Origin: VRUE01 sp035698885
GTDB taxonomy: Bacteria > Actinomycetota > Thermoleophilia > Solirubrobacterales > 70-9
Length of the DNA stretch: 43,750 nt
Assembly: GCA_035698885.1 (NCBI GenBank)
Contig: DASSBJ010000030.1
Coordinates: forward strand, 1 to 43,750
Direction: 5' to 3'
In this document: positions 32,015 to 39,302 of the stretch, piece by piece
Position numbering within the stretch: position 1 is the stretch's first letter
Layout of the letters: the number at the start of each line of letters is the position of its first letter
Notes under the pieces: generated by a model
Database searches by the model: none
What the model saw: the letters and a program-made list of their open reading frames with translations, nothing else
What the model was told of the DNA's origin: nothing
Made by a program: the position numbers and the translations under genes

Positions 32015-33682
32015 TCATGCGGCCTCCTTGCGCGAGCGCTCGCCGAGCCGCAGCGAGTCGACCCAGGCCTCGCAGTCGATCTCGCCGTCGATCAGCGCGG
32101 CGAGCCCTTCGAGCGCTCCCGCCGGGCTGCCCGCGGCGGCGACCGCCCGGGCCAGCAGCGGCACCGCGTCGAGGCCCTCCGAGGCCTGGCCGATGATCGC
32201 CGGGATCTCGGCCGCCGGCGTGCCCCGGCCGAGCAGCTCGCCGGCGCGGCGGTTGCGGCTCGCCGGCGCCAGCACGGTCGCCGTCAGATCGCCGACCCCG
32301 GCGAGCCCGGAGAAGGTCTCCAGCTCGGCGCCCCGCCCGGTCGCGTAGGCGATGCACTCGCGCCAGACCTGGGCGGCGGCGATGCCGGCGGCGTTGAGGC
32401 CGAAGGGCTCGCTCGCGGCGGCGGCGAGCGCGGCGGCGTTCTTCGCCGCGCCGGCCATCTCGACTCCGATCACGTCGCGGCTGCGCTCGCAGACGAGGTC
32501 GGCGCGATCGAAGACCTCGCCCAGCTGGTCGCGCAGGTCGGCGTCGGCGGAGCCGAGCACCAGCGCCGCCGACCCGGAGACCGCCTCGCCGGCGTGCGCC
32601 GGGCCGCCCAGGCTGGCGACGGCGCGGGCGCGAATCCGTTCGCCGACGTACTCCGCGGGGAGCTGGCCGAGCGGCGCGACCAGGCCCTTGGTCAGCAGGA
32701 GGACCGAGGAGCGGTCGCTGATCCGGTCGGCGATCGCCCCGACCGCCTGCGGCAGCGAGCCGGACGGGATCGCCAGGCAGACGAGGTCGAGCCCGGCCAG
32801 CTCGATCTCCGCCGCCGGGCGGACGAGCAGCGAGTCGGGCAATTCGACGCCCTCCAGGTAGCGGCCGTTCTCGCCCGCCTCGACCATCTCCGCAGCCTGC
32901 TCGGCGGTGCGGGCGCCGAGCTGCACCTCGAGCCCGCCGCGGGCGAGCAGCACGGCGACCGCGGTTCCCCAGCTGCCGGCGCCGATCACCGCGGCGCGGC
33001 GCATCGGCGGCAGGCCGCCCATCTCTTCCCACTGCAGGAGCACGTTGGGCCAGATCCGGGCGGTCACCGATTCGGCGAGCGGCGCGGTCGGCTGCTCGAC
33101 CCGCGGGAAGGTCATCGCCTTGCCGAGCCGCACCCGCACCTGGCGCGGGCGGATGCGCCAGCCACGGCGCACGCGCTCGGAGCCGTATACGGCGGTCGGC
33201 AGGACAGGGGCCCCCGTCTGCAGCGCCAGCCGGCCGACGCCGCGCTTCGGCGCCGCCAGGGTGCCGCGGCGGATCCGCGTGCCCTCGGGGAAGATGCATA
33301 CGGCGCCACCGCGCACCACCGCCTGGCGGGCGGTCTCCATCGCCAGCTCGTCCGACTCGCCGCGGCGGATCGGGAAGGCGCCGAGCCGCGAGAGCAGCCA
33401 GCCCTGCCAGCGGCGCTCGAACAGCTCGACCTTGGCGACGTAGTTCATCGGCCGCCGCCAGGGCAGCGCGGCGCCGATCGCGAACGGATCGAGGAAGCTG
33501 CGGTGGTTGGCGGCGACGATCACCCCGCCGTCGACCCGCCCGTACTCGCGACCGGTGCGACCGAGGCGGAAGTAGGCGAGGAAGAAGGGCGTCATGAAGA
33601 CCCTGGCCAGCAGGTACAGCGGCCAGTTGACGCTGTGGCGGCGGGTGTAGTCGTGGTAGCGCTGGAGACGCTCTTCGCTCAT
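32015..33682 (-). CDS. Fusion of 1-acylglycerol-3-phosphate acyltransferase (PlsC-like) and glycerol-3-phosphate dehydrogenase (GpsA)
   Basis: 555 residues in one uninterrupted frame. Residues 1-225 are a PlsC-like acyltransferase with the H60-R-S-F-L-D65 (HX4D) motif and FPEGTRIRRG. Residues 227-555 are NAD(P)-dependent glycerol-3-phosphate dehydrogenase: AAVIGAGSWGTAVAVLLA, LAIPSG, LLTKGL, VEMAGAAKNAAALAAA, SGLAGVGDLTATVLA and SRNRRAGELLGRG. GpsA makes sn-glycerol-3-phosphate and PlsC acylates lysophosphatidate, so both act early in phospholipid synthesis. Met227 (ATG 33004) at the junction could also be an internal start giving a separate GpsA. The two domains are usually separate proteins. 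Confidence 0.9.
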   Translation of the reverse strand: MSEERLQRYHDYTRRHSVNWPLYLLARVFMTPFFLAYFRLGRTGREYGRVDGGVIVAANHRSFLDPFAIGAALPWRRPMNYVAKVELFERRWQGWLLSRLGAFPIRRGESDELAMETARQAVVRGGAVCIFPEGTRIRRGTLAAPKRGVGRLALQTGAPVLPTAVYGSERVRRGWRIRPRQVRVRLGKAMTFPRVEQPTAPLAESVTARIWPNVLLQWEEMGGLPPMRRAAVIGAGSWGTAVAVLLARGGLEVQLGARTAEQAAEMVEAGENGRYLEGVELPDSLLVRPAAEIELAGLDLVCLAIPSGSLPQAVGAIADRISDRSSVLLLTKGLVAPLGQLPAEYVGERIRARAVASLGGPAHAGEAVSGSAALVLGSADADLRDQLGEVFDRADLVCERSRDVIGVEMAGAAKNAAALAAAASEPFGLNAAGIAAAQVWRECIAYATGRGAELETFSGLAGVGDLTATVLAPASRNRRAGELLGRGTPAAEIPAIIGQASEGLDAVPLLARAVAAAGSPAGALEGLAALIDGEIDCEAWVDSLRLGERSRKEAA

Positions 33683-33713
33683 CGAAGAGCGCTACACGCG
33701 GCGGCCCGGCCGG

Positions 33714-34637
33714 TTACCCCGTGGCGCTGCCGGCCGAGCGCGGGTTGACGACGGGCCGCAGGTTCGACTCGACCTCGGCCCGCAGGTGCTCGTAGTCCGG
33801 CGGCAGCGAGAGCTTCTCGCCGAGCTGCTCGAGCGGCTCGTCGACGGTGAAGCCCGGTCCCAGAGTCGCGATCTCGAACAGCACGCCGCTCGGCTCGCGG
33901 AAGTAGATCGAGCGGAAGTAGAAGCGGTCGATCACCGGCGTCGGCTGCGCCCCGCCGGCGATCGCCCGTTCGCGCCAGGCCTCGTGCTCGTCGACCGCGG
34001 ACGCCCAGGCGACGTGGTGGACGCTGCCGGCGCCCTGCAGCGGGCGCTCGGCCGGCGGATCGTCGAAGAGGTAGAGGCCGCCGCGCTCGCTGCCGCGGGC
34101 CTCCCAACCCCCGTCGACGCGCTCGAACGCGAGCGCTTCCAGCAGGCGGGCGCTGGCCTCGGGCGCGCCAGCGAAGGCCCGCACCGCGTGGAACCCCTGC
34201 AGCGCCAGCTCCCCCGGTACCTCCGGGTGGTCGGCGATCAGCGGCGTGTCGGGGACCGTGACGACGAGCAGCTCGTGGCCGAGGCCCTCGGGATCGGCGA
34301 AGCGCAGGCTCTCTCCCGCGCGCTCGCTCTCGATCCCGTGGGCGCCGAGGCGCTCGGCCCAGAAGTCGAGCGAGTCGGCCGAGCCGACGCGCCATACGAC
34401 GCGGTGGACGTCGCCGCCGCCGGCCCGGCCGGCAGGCACGCCCGGGAACTCGAAGAAGGTCAGGTCGGAGCCGGCGTCGCCCTGCTCGTCGGCGAAGAAG
34501 AGGTGGTAGACGCCGGGGTTGTCCTGGTTGACGGTCTTCTTCACCAGGCGCAGGCCCAGCACCCCGGCGTAGAAGTCGACGTTCTTCTGCGCGTCGGCGG
34601 TGATTGCCGTGATGTGGTGGATTCCCTCCAGCTTCAC
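33714..34637 (-). CDS. VOC-family ring-cleaving dioxygenase, MhqO/MhqA-like
   Basis: 307 residues with two vicinal-oxygen-chelate modules: N-terminal KLEGIHHITAIT plus NVDFYAGVLGLRLVKKTVNQD, and C-terminal GSVHHVAWA plus RFYFRSIYFREPSGVLFEIAT. This layout matches the putative hydroquinone-cleaving MhqO/MhqA proteins that detoxify quinones; the ligands (His, His, Glu) are present. GTG 34637 is chosen because the family begins with MKLxGIHHIT. A TATACG hexamer lies 8 nt upstream; the longer frame overlaps the divergent promoter. Divergent from the SHOCT gene with 26 bases between starts. Confidence 0.87.
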   Translation of the reverse strand: MKLEGIHHITAITADAQKNVDFYAGVLGLRLVKKTVNQDNPGVYHLFFADEQGDAGSDLTFFEFPGVPAGRAGGGDVHRVVWRVGSADSLDFWAERLGAHGIESERAGESLRFADPEGLGHELLVVTVPDTPLIADHPEVPGELALQGFHAVRAFAGAPEASARLLEALAFERVDGGWEARGSERGGLYLFDDPPAERPLQGAGSVHHVAWASAVDEHEAWRERAIAGGAQPTPVIDRFYFRSIYFREPSGVLFEIATLGPGFTVDEPLEQLGEKLSLPPDYEHLRAEVESNLRPVVNPRSAGSATG

Positions 34638-34645
34638 GCAGTTCA

Positions 34646-34655
34646 CGTATACCAT
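34646..34655. promoter_or_regulatory. Overlapping divergent -10 elements (VOC dioxygenase / SHOCT protein)
   Basis: CGTATACCAT contains TACCAT (34650-34655) reading rightwards, exactly 8 nt before ATG 34664, and TATACG (34651-34646) reading leftwards, exactly 8 nt before GTG 34637. The two hexamers share one TA step, as at 30782-30791. Only 26 bases separate the start codons, leaving no room for ordinary leaders. Confidence 0.5.
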
Positions 34656-34663
34656 CCTCGGCA

Positions 34664-36097
34664 ATGAGCAGAGCCCGTCGACGCACGGTCAAAGCCCTCG
34701 TGGTGCTCGGCTCGATACTGGCCTTCCTCAGCATCCTCTCGATCTGGGTCGAGCGCCAGGCGCTGAACACGGACGACTGGGTCGAAACCAGCGGGCGGCT
34801 GATCCAGAACGAAGAGATCCGCTCCGCGGTCGGCGGCTACCTGGTCGACCAGCTCTACGCCAACGTCGACGTCGAAAGGGAACTGGAAGGGATCCTGCCC
34901 GGCGAAACCAAGGAGCTGGCCGGGCCGGTGTCCGGCGGGCTGCGCCAGGTGGCCGGCAGCGGCGCCGAAGAGGTGCTGAAGAGCTCGACCGCGCAGGAAC
35001 TCTGGAGGGACGCCAACCGGGCGGCTCACGAACAGCTGCTGGCGGTGCTGGAAAACAAGAAAGAGGCGGTCTCGACCGCGAACGGCAAGGTGACGCTCAA
35101 TCTCGGCGGCCTGGTCACCAACCTGGCGGACCAGGTCGGAATCGGCTCCCAGCTGGCGGAAAAGCTGCCGCCGGACGCGGGTCAGATCACGATTTTGCGC
35201 TCCGACCAGCTGAAGACCGCGCAGGACATCGTCGTCGGGATCAAGGGGCTGGCACTGGTCTTCTCGTTGCTGACGCTGCTCTGCCTCGGCCTCGCCGTCT
35301 ACCTCTCGAAGGCGGGACGCTGGGTGACGGTCCTGTTCTGCGGAATCGGCCTTGCCGCCGCCGGCTTCGCCGCGATCGTCTTCCGCTCGGTCGCGGGGGG
35401 GATCGTCGTCGACCAGCTGGTCAAGGAAGAAAGCGTCAGACCGGCGGCCGAAGCGGCGTGGTCGATCGGCACCTCGCTGATGGTCAGCATCGCGACCACG
35501 GTGATCGTCTTCGGCGCGCTCGCCGGGCTCGCCGGCTGGCTCGGCTCGCCGACCGGCTCGGCGCGGGCCAGCCGCCGCTTCATGGCGCCTCCGCTGCGCG
35601 ACCACGTCGCCTACGTCTACACCGGCCTCGTGATCGTCGTATGCATCTACTTCCTCTCCTCGCCGACGCAGAACCTGCGCTCCTTCCTGACCACGCTGAT
35701 CATCGGCGGCTTCATCGCCTTCGGCATCCACGAGATGCGCCGGCAGACCGAAGAGGAATTCCCCGACGCCCGGCTCGGCGACTACTTCGGCGGTGCGAGG
35801 GAGCGCGTGGTCGGCGCGGTCAAGAGCGCCAACCTGGGCGAGCGGGCCTCGAAACTGCGCCTGCCGGAGGTGCGCCGGCCGGGCGACGGAGTCCCCCCGG
35901 AGCGCCCGACCGAGCCACTGCCGGCGCAACCCGCAGCACCCGCCGGGACCGCCGCGCCGATCGACGAGGAGGACGCCCGCCTGCGCCGCCTCGGCCAACT
36001 CGCCGACCTGCGCGACAAGGGCGTCCTAACCGACGAGGAGTTCGCCGCCGAGAAGGCGCGCGTGCTGGGCGGCGGCAGCCTCGGCGCCGGTACCTGA
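34664..36097 (+). CDS. Multi-pass membrane protein with C-terminal SHOCT domain
   Basis: 477 residues. One N-terminal membrane helix (ALVVLGSILAFLSILSIWV) is followed by an outer domain of about 170 residues and then four to five helices between about 185 and 360. A Pro-rich linker leads to a C-terminal SHOCT motif (RLRRLGQLADLRDKGVLTDEEFAAEKARVL). SHOCT is a short module thought to mediate oligomerisation. The function of the membrane part is unknown. The start is supported by TACCAT 8 nt upstream and no ribosome site. The tRNA-Thr gene follows 6 bases after the stop, on the other strand. Confidence 0.85.
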   Translation: MSRARRRTVKALVVLGSILAFLSILSIWVERQALNTDDWVETSGRLIQNEEIRSAVGGYLVDQLYANVDVERELEGILPGETKELAGPVSGGLRQVAGSGAEEVLKSSTAQELWRDANRAAHEQLLAVLENKKEAVSTANGKVTLNLGGLVTNLADQVGIGSQLAEKLPPDAGQITILRSDQLKTAQDIVVGIKGLALVFSLLTLLCLGLAVYLSKAGRWVTVLFCGIGLAAAGFAAIVFRSVAGGIVVDQLVKEESVRPAAEAAWSIGTSLMVSIATTVIVFGALAGLAGWLGSPTGSARASRRFMAPPLRDHVAYVYTGLVIVVCIYFLSSPTQNLRSFLTTLIIGGFIAFGIHEMRRQTEEEFPDARLGDYFGGARERVVGAVKSANLGERASKLRLPEVRRPGDGVPPERPTEPLPAQPAAPAGTAAPIDEEDARLRRLGQLADLRDKGVLTDEEFAAEKARVLGGGSLGAGT

Positions 36098-36103
36098 AAA
36101 AGA

Positions 36104-36176
36104 GCCCGCCCCCGGACTTGAACCGGGACTCTCCGCTTTACAAGAGCGGTGCTCTGCCAAATTGAGCTAGGCGGGC
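36104..36176 (-). tRNA. tRNA-Thr (TGT anticodon)
   Basis: The 73-nt minus-strand cloverleaf has acceptor arms GCCCGCC and GGCGGGC, a D-arm GCTC...GAGC, an anticodon arm CCGCT-CTTGTAA-AGCGG giving anticodon TGT, and a T-arm CCCGG-TTCAAGT-CCGGG. CCA is not encoded. Its 5' end lies within the last codons of the upstream PD-(D/E)xK gene on the same strand. Confidence 0.95.
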
Positions 36177-36604
36177 AGGACGTAGTCCTCGGCCCAGCGT
36201 ACGCGCTTGCGTTGGCTGTTGCGAGGCATCTCAACGCGAAGATACATGCCAGTTGCTGGCACTTCGTTCGCTGGGATTACATAGACCCGATCGTTGTCGG
36301 GGCAGTACACGGCAAACAAGTCGACCTCACCCGAATAGGCTCGCGTGCGTGTCCCGTTCATATTGGACTGAACGCTCTGAGCGCTGAATCGAATCGCGCC
36401 TTCCTTGAGACGACCTGTCTTGCACTGGACCTTCAGGAGCCTTCCGTCGTTATCGAGAACCATGTCGTAGCGCTGATTCACGCCAAACGGTAGAAGGACG
36501 CGATAGCCCTGTCTAACGAGCTGGGAGAGGATGGCGGCCTCCGAGCGGTGGCCAACATCCACTGGGTGGTCGGTCAACTCCGGCCGTACGAGTGTCGAAC
36601 CCAT
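36167..36604 (-). CDS. PD-(D/E)xK endonuclease-like protein overlapping tRNA-Thr
   Basis: 145 residues, matching the small PD-(D/E)xK family related to the group I intron endonuclease fold. GHRSEAAILSQLVRQGYRVL is followed by the catalytic strand D47 in RYDMVL and Q60-x-K62 in KVQCKTG, then GEVDLFAVYCPDNDRVYVIP. Other members commonly have E/QxK here, so it may be active; the target is unknown. ATG 36604 is chosen for a TACATT hexamer 6 nt upstream and match to family length; the frame stays open to 36745. Pro, Ala and the TAG stop are read from the tRNA-Thr acceptor stem. GC is clearly lower than its neighbours, suggesting transfer. Confidence 0.78.
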   Translation of the reverse strand: MGSTLVRPELTDHPVDVGHRSEAAILSQLVRQGYRVLLPFGVNQRYDMVLDNDGRLLKVQCKTGRLKEGAIRFSAQSVQSNMNGTRTRAYSGEVDLFAVYCPDNDRVYVIPANEVPATGMYLRVEMPRNSQRKRVRWAEDYVLPA

Positions 36605-36638
36605 GTTCGTAATGTAGACAAAACACCGGACGGCAACT

Positions 36639-37007
36639 TCAGCGAACGAAGGCGCCAAGAGCCGTCTGGATATCGGCAGCCCTGAGAGGACCGAAGCGGA
36701 GCGTCCAGCCGCCATCGAGCTCCTGTCGGAAGGAAAACTGGACACCCACCTGCTCCAGGTCTCGGGTATGTCGTTCTGCTCGCTCGTATCCGCTTGCTCC
36801 CTGAAAGGTGGCGTCTAGGCCATAGCAGCCGTCGTCCATTGGCCATATTGCGATCCGGTCGGCGACCGGCCCCGCCGTCGATGGAGCTGCCCAAGGATCC
36901 ATGCGAAGCCATCGACCGGTAAACGGCCGGACTTGACCGGCGCGAAGCACGCACCATTGAGACACCGGGACGTAATCGGCGAATATGCGGCGAATGAATC
37001 GGCGCAA
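36639..37007 (-). CDS. Hypothetical protein of uncertain reality
   Basis: Up to 122 residues from a TTG start that overlaps the divergent GNAT gene. Shorter versions start at GTG within VPVSQWCVLR or at ATG 36902. The sequence looks protein-like (WRxMDPW, AIWPMDDGCYGLDATFQG, VQFSFRQELDGGWTLRFGPL) but no family is recognised. No Shine-Dalgarno is seen. It shares the lower-GC composition of the adjacent PD-(D/E)xK gene and may have arrived with it. Confidence 0.4.
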   Translation of the reverse strand: MRRFIRRIFADYVPVSQWCVLRAGQVRPFTGRWLRMDPWAAPSTAGPVADRIAIWPMDDGCYGLDATFQGASGYERAERHTRDLEQVGVQFSFRQELDGGWTLRFGPLRAADIQTALGAFVR

Positions 37008-38007
37008 CGATACCAGCGGGGTTGTGTTCAGGTATCTCGAATCCGGCGAGGGTGCTCGGCTCAGCGAGGCGATCCAGGTCGCCTACGGGGAGAGCTACGA
37101 CGTGCGCTGGGTCTACGACGTCGCCGAGGTCGAGGCGCGGCTGGAGGCCGGGACGTACGTCTCCTGGGTCGCCGAGTCGGCCGCGGGCGAGCTGCTCTGC
37201 CACGAGGGGATGAGCCTCGGCGCAGCGGGCGACGCGGTCGGGCATTCGGGCCAGGCGGTGACGATGCCGGCGGCGCGCGGACAGCACCTCTTCACCCGCA
37301 CCAAGCGGCACCTGATGGACTGGGCGGCCGAACGCGGCATGGCGGGCATGTTCAGCGAGGCGACCGCCGCCCACCCCTACAGCCAGCGCGCCAACCTCGA
37401 CCTCGGGGCGCACGAGACCGGCTTCCTGCTCGGCTGGATCCCGGCGAGCGTCGACAACGACGCCGCCACCGACCACCGCCCCCGCCGCCAGTCCGCCGCC
37501 CTCTTCTACGCCAAGCTCGGCGACGGCCACGAACGCGAGGTCTACGCGCCGCAGCGCCACCGCGACGTCGTCCGTCGCACGATCGAGCTCTGCGAGCTGC
37601 GCGGCAGGCTCGCCGACCCTCCGGCCGCGGTCGAGATCCCCGAGCGCACGCGCCTGCATGTCGAGGTCGACGAGTCCCACAACCTCGCCCTGATCACCGC
37701 GCACGACCCGGGGCAGGACCTGGAGGCAGCCGTCGCGGCCGAGCGCCACCACCTCTTCCACCGCCGCCACCTCGACGCCGTCTACCTGGACCTGCCGCTG
37801 GCGAACCCGGCAACCGCGCTGCTCGCCGACCACCTGGAGCGCCTCGGCGTCTCCTACGCCGGCGTCTTCCCCAACCCCCGAGCCACCGGCGAGGTGCTGA
37901 GGATGCAGTCCCTGCACCGCGCCCAAGTCACAGCCGACGACCTGGAGGTCGCCTCCGACCACGGCCGCGAGCTGCTCGAGTACGTGCTGGCGGATTTGCG
38001 TCGGTAG
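36985..38007 (+). CDS. GNAT-like acetyltransferase-domain protein
   Basis: 340 residues. The N-terminal 200 residues resemble the GNAT-type domain found in anti-sigma-factor-associated acetyltransferases: ARLSEAIQVAYGESYDVRWVYD, SWVAESAAGELLCHEGMSL, QHLFTRTKRHLMDWAAERGMAGMFSEA, then AHPYSQRANLDLGAHETGFLLGWIP and RRQSAALFYAKL. The C-terminal half (about 200-340) is a second mixed alpha/beta domain of unknown role. The acceptor substrate cannot be told. The start is not certain; ATG 36994 and GTG 37024 are alternatives and no clear ribosome site is seen. Confidence 0.65.
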   Translation: MRRMNRRNDTSGVVFRYLESGEGARLSEAIQVAYGESYDVRWVYDVAEVEARLEAGTYVSWVAESAAGELLCHEGMSLGAAGDAVGHSGQAVTMPAARGQHLFTRTKRHLMDWAAERGMAGMFSEATAAHPYSQRANLDLGAHETGFLLGWIPASVDNDAATDHRPRRQSAALFYAKLGDGHEREVYAPQRHRDVVRRTIELCELRGRLADPPAAVEIPERTRLHVEVDESHNLALITAHDPGQDLEAAVAAERHHLFHRRHLDAVYLDLPLANPATALLADHLERLGVSYAGVFPNPRATGEVLRMQSLHRAQVTADDLEVASDHGRELLEYVLADLRR

Positions 38008-38035
38008 AACTTCCGTTGCTCGTCTCAGACCCCGG

Positions 38036-38134
38036 GTGCCTACAGACCTCGCCGCCAGGCGCGTTCTCCTCGACGCGCTGACGGCGCTCGCGCCTCACGG
38101 CCGAGCGTTCATCGTCGCCGGAGCGCAGACACGG
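38036..38134 (+). pseudogene. Remnant of an AbiEii-type nucleotidyltransferase-like gene
   Basis: From GTG 38036 the frame reads PTDLAARRVLLDALTALAPH, then GRAFIVAGAQ. This is the typical N-terminus of actinobacterial nucleotidyltransferase-like proteins, which continue after the GAQ with an AxYLHTG-type segment and an aspartate-rich catalytic strand. Here the similarity stops after GAQ, no catalytic residues follow in any frame, and the saccharopine dehydrogenase-like gene begins 25 bases later. It is read as a truncated leftover; a short unrelated ORF is the alternative. Confidence 0.45.
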
Positions 38135-38159
38135 CGCCTTCACGAGGTAGCGTTGCGGC

Positions 38160-39302
38160 ATGGATGCGAGCGACTCGATGGGCGCTGGGGACACGAGCGG
38201 GCCTATTGCCGTCTATGGGGCCACCGGGTTCACCGGGGGCCTGATTTCTCGCGAACTTAGGCAGGCCGGAACCGATTTCCTGATCGCCGGGCGGAACCGC
38301 GACAAGCTGGCGGCACTTTCGGCGGAGCTGGGCGGAGTGCCGTTTGAGGTCGTCGATGCTGACGACACGGCTGGGTTGCGGGCGCTCCTGGAGCCTTGTG
38401 CGGTCGTGGTCGGCTGCGCCGGGCCGTTCACGCTTCATGGCGAGGGGCTGCTGGCTGCTGCGGCGGATACGGGGACGCATTACCTGGATACGACGGGGGA
38501 GCAGCCTTTCATTCGGATGGTCTTCGAGCGGTACGGGAAGCGGGGCGAGGAGACGGGGGCGGCGCTGGTTTCGGGGATGGGGTTCGACTATCTGCCGGGC
38601 GACATGCTGGCGGCGCTGGTGGCCGAGGGGATGGGGCCGCTGGAGGAGATCGTCGTCGCCTACCACGTCGACGGGTTCGCGCCGACGCATGGGACGGCGC
38701 TCTCGGCGCTGGAGATCATGCGGGGCGGCGACGTGGTCTGGGCCGACGGGGACTGGCGGCCGGCGCCGCGCAGCGCCGACGGCGGGCGCTGGCGCTTCCC
38801 GGAGCCGATCGGCGAGCAGCGCATGCTGCGCTATCCCGCCGGCGAGCAGGTCACCGTTCCCCGGCACGTCGAGACCGAGCGGGTGCGGACGCTGCTCAGC
38901 GGGATGGTCGTGCCGCCGCGGCTGATGCCGCTCGCGACCGCCTCCTCCCCCCTGCTCGGCCTGGCGATGCGCACTCCCCTGCGCTCGCTCGCCGGCGCGG
39001 CGATCCGCCGCCTGCCGGCGGCTCCGAGCGAAGAGGACCGCGGGAAGTCGCGCTTCACGATCGGCTGCGAGGCGCGCGGCGCCTCCGGCGTCAGACGCGG
39101 AACGCTACGAGGCAGCGATGTCTACGGGCTGACGGCCGCGAGCCTCGCCCACGCCGCAACGCTCTGCGCCGATCCGGCCTACGACCGCCGCGGCGCGCTC
39201 GCGCCCGCGCAGGCGTTCGATCCGGCGTCGTTCCTCGCCGCCCTCGGCGACTCCGGCCTCTCGACCGAGGTCGAGCCACTTTCCCCTTCAGCCGACCGCT
39301 GA
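38160..39302 (+). CDS. Saccharopine dehydrogenase-like NADP-binding protein (trans-enoyl-reductase type)
   Basis: 380 residues. The N-terminal Rossmann motif IAVYGATGFTGGLISREL binds NAD(P). LIAGRNRDKLAAL, CAVVVGCAGPFTLHGEGLLAAAADTGTHYLDTTGE and GMGFDYLPGDMLAALVAEG follow, as in the saccharopine dehydrogenase NADP-binding family that includes mycobacterial trans-acting enoyl reductases. Its substrate is unknown; no lysine pathway gene adjoins it. ATG 38160 has TAGCGT 6 nt upstream and no ribosome site. The 3' end overlaps the convergent fic gene by 15 bases. Confidence 0.85.
   Translation: MDASDSMGAGDTSGPIAVYGATGFTGGLISRELRQAGTDFLIAGRNRDKLAALSAELGGVPFEVVDADDTAGLRALLEPCAVVVGCAGPFTLHGEGLLAAAADTGTHYLDTTGEQPFIRMVFERYGKRGEETGAALVSGMGFDYLPGDMLAALVAEGMGPLEEIVVAYHVDGFAPTHGTALSALEIMRGGDVVWADGDWRPAPRSADGGRWRFPEPIGEQRMLRYPAGEQVTVPRHVETERVRTLLSGMVVPPRLMPLATASSPLLGLAMRTPLRSLAGAAIRRLPAAPSEEDRGKSRFTIGCEARGASGVRRGTLRGSDVYGLTAASLAHAATLCADPAYDRRGALAPAQAFDPASFLAALGDSGLSTEVEPLSPSADR

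Noticed and set aside
29143..33748. Very long plus-strand frames (776 and 839 codons) across the rhomboid and sigma factor/PlsC-GpsA genes
   Set aside because: They run across several unrelated genes in antisense and consist of Arg/Ala/Asp/Gly-rich sequence.
34643..35998. 451-codon minus-strand frame opposite the SHOCT membrane protein
   Set aside because: The plus frame has clear membrane helices and a SHOCT motif; the antisense frame is low complexity.
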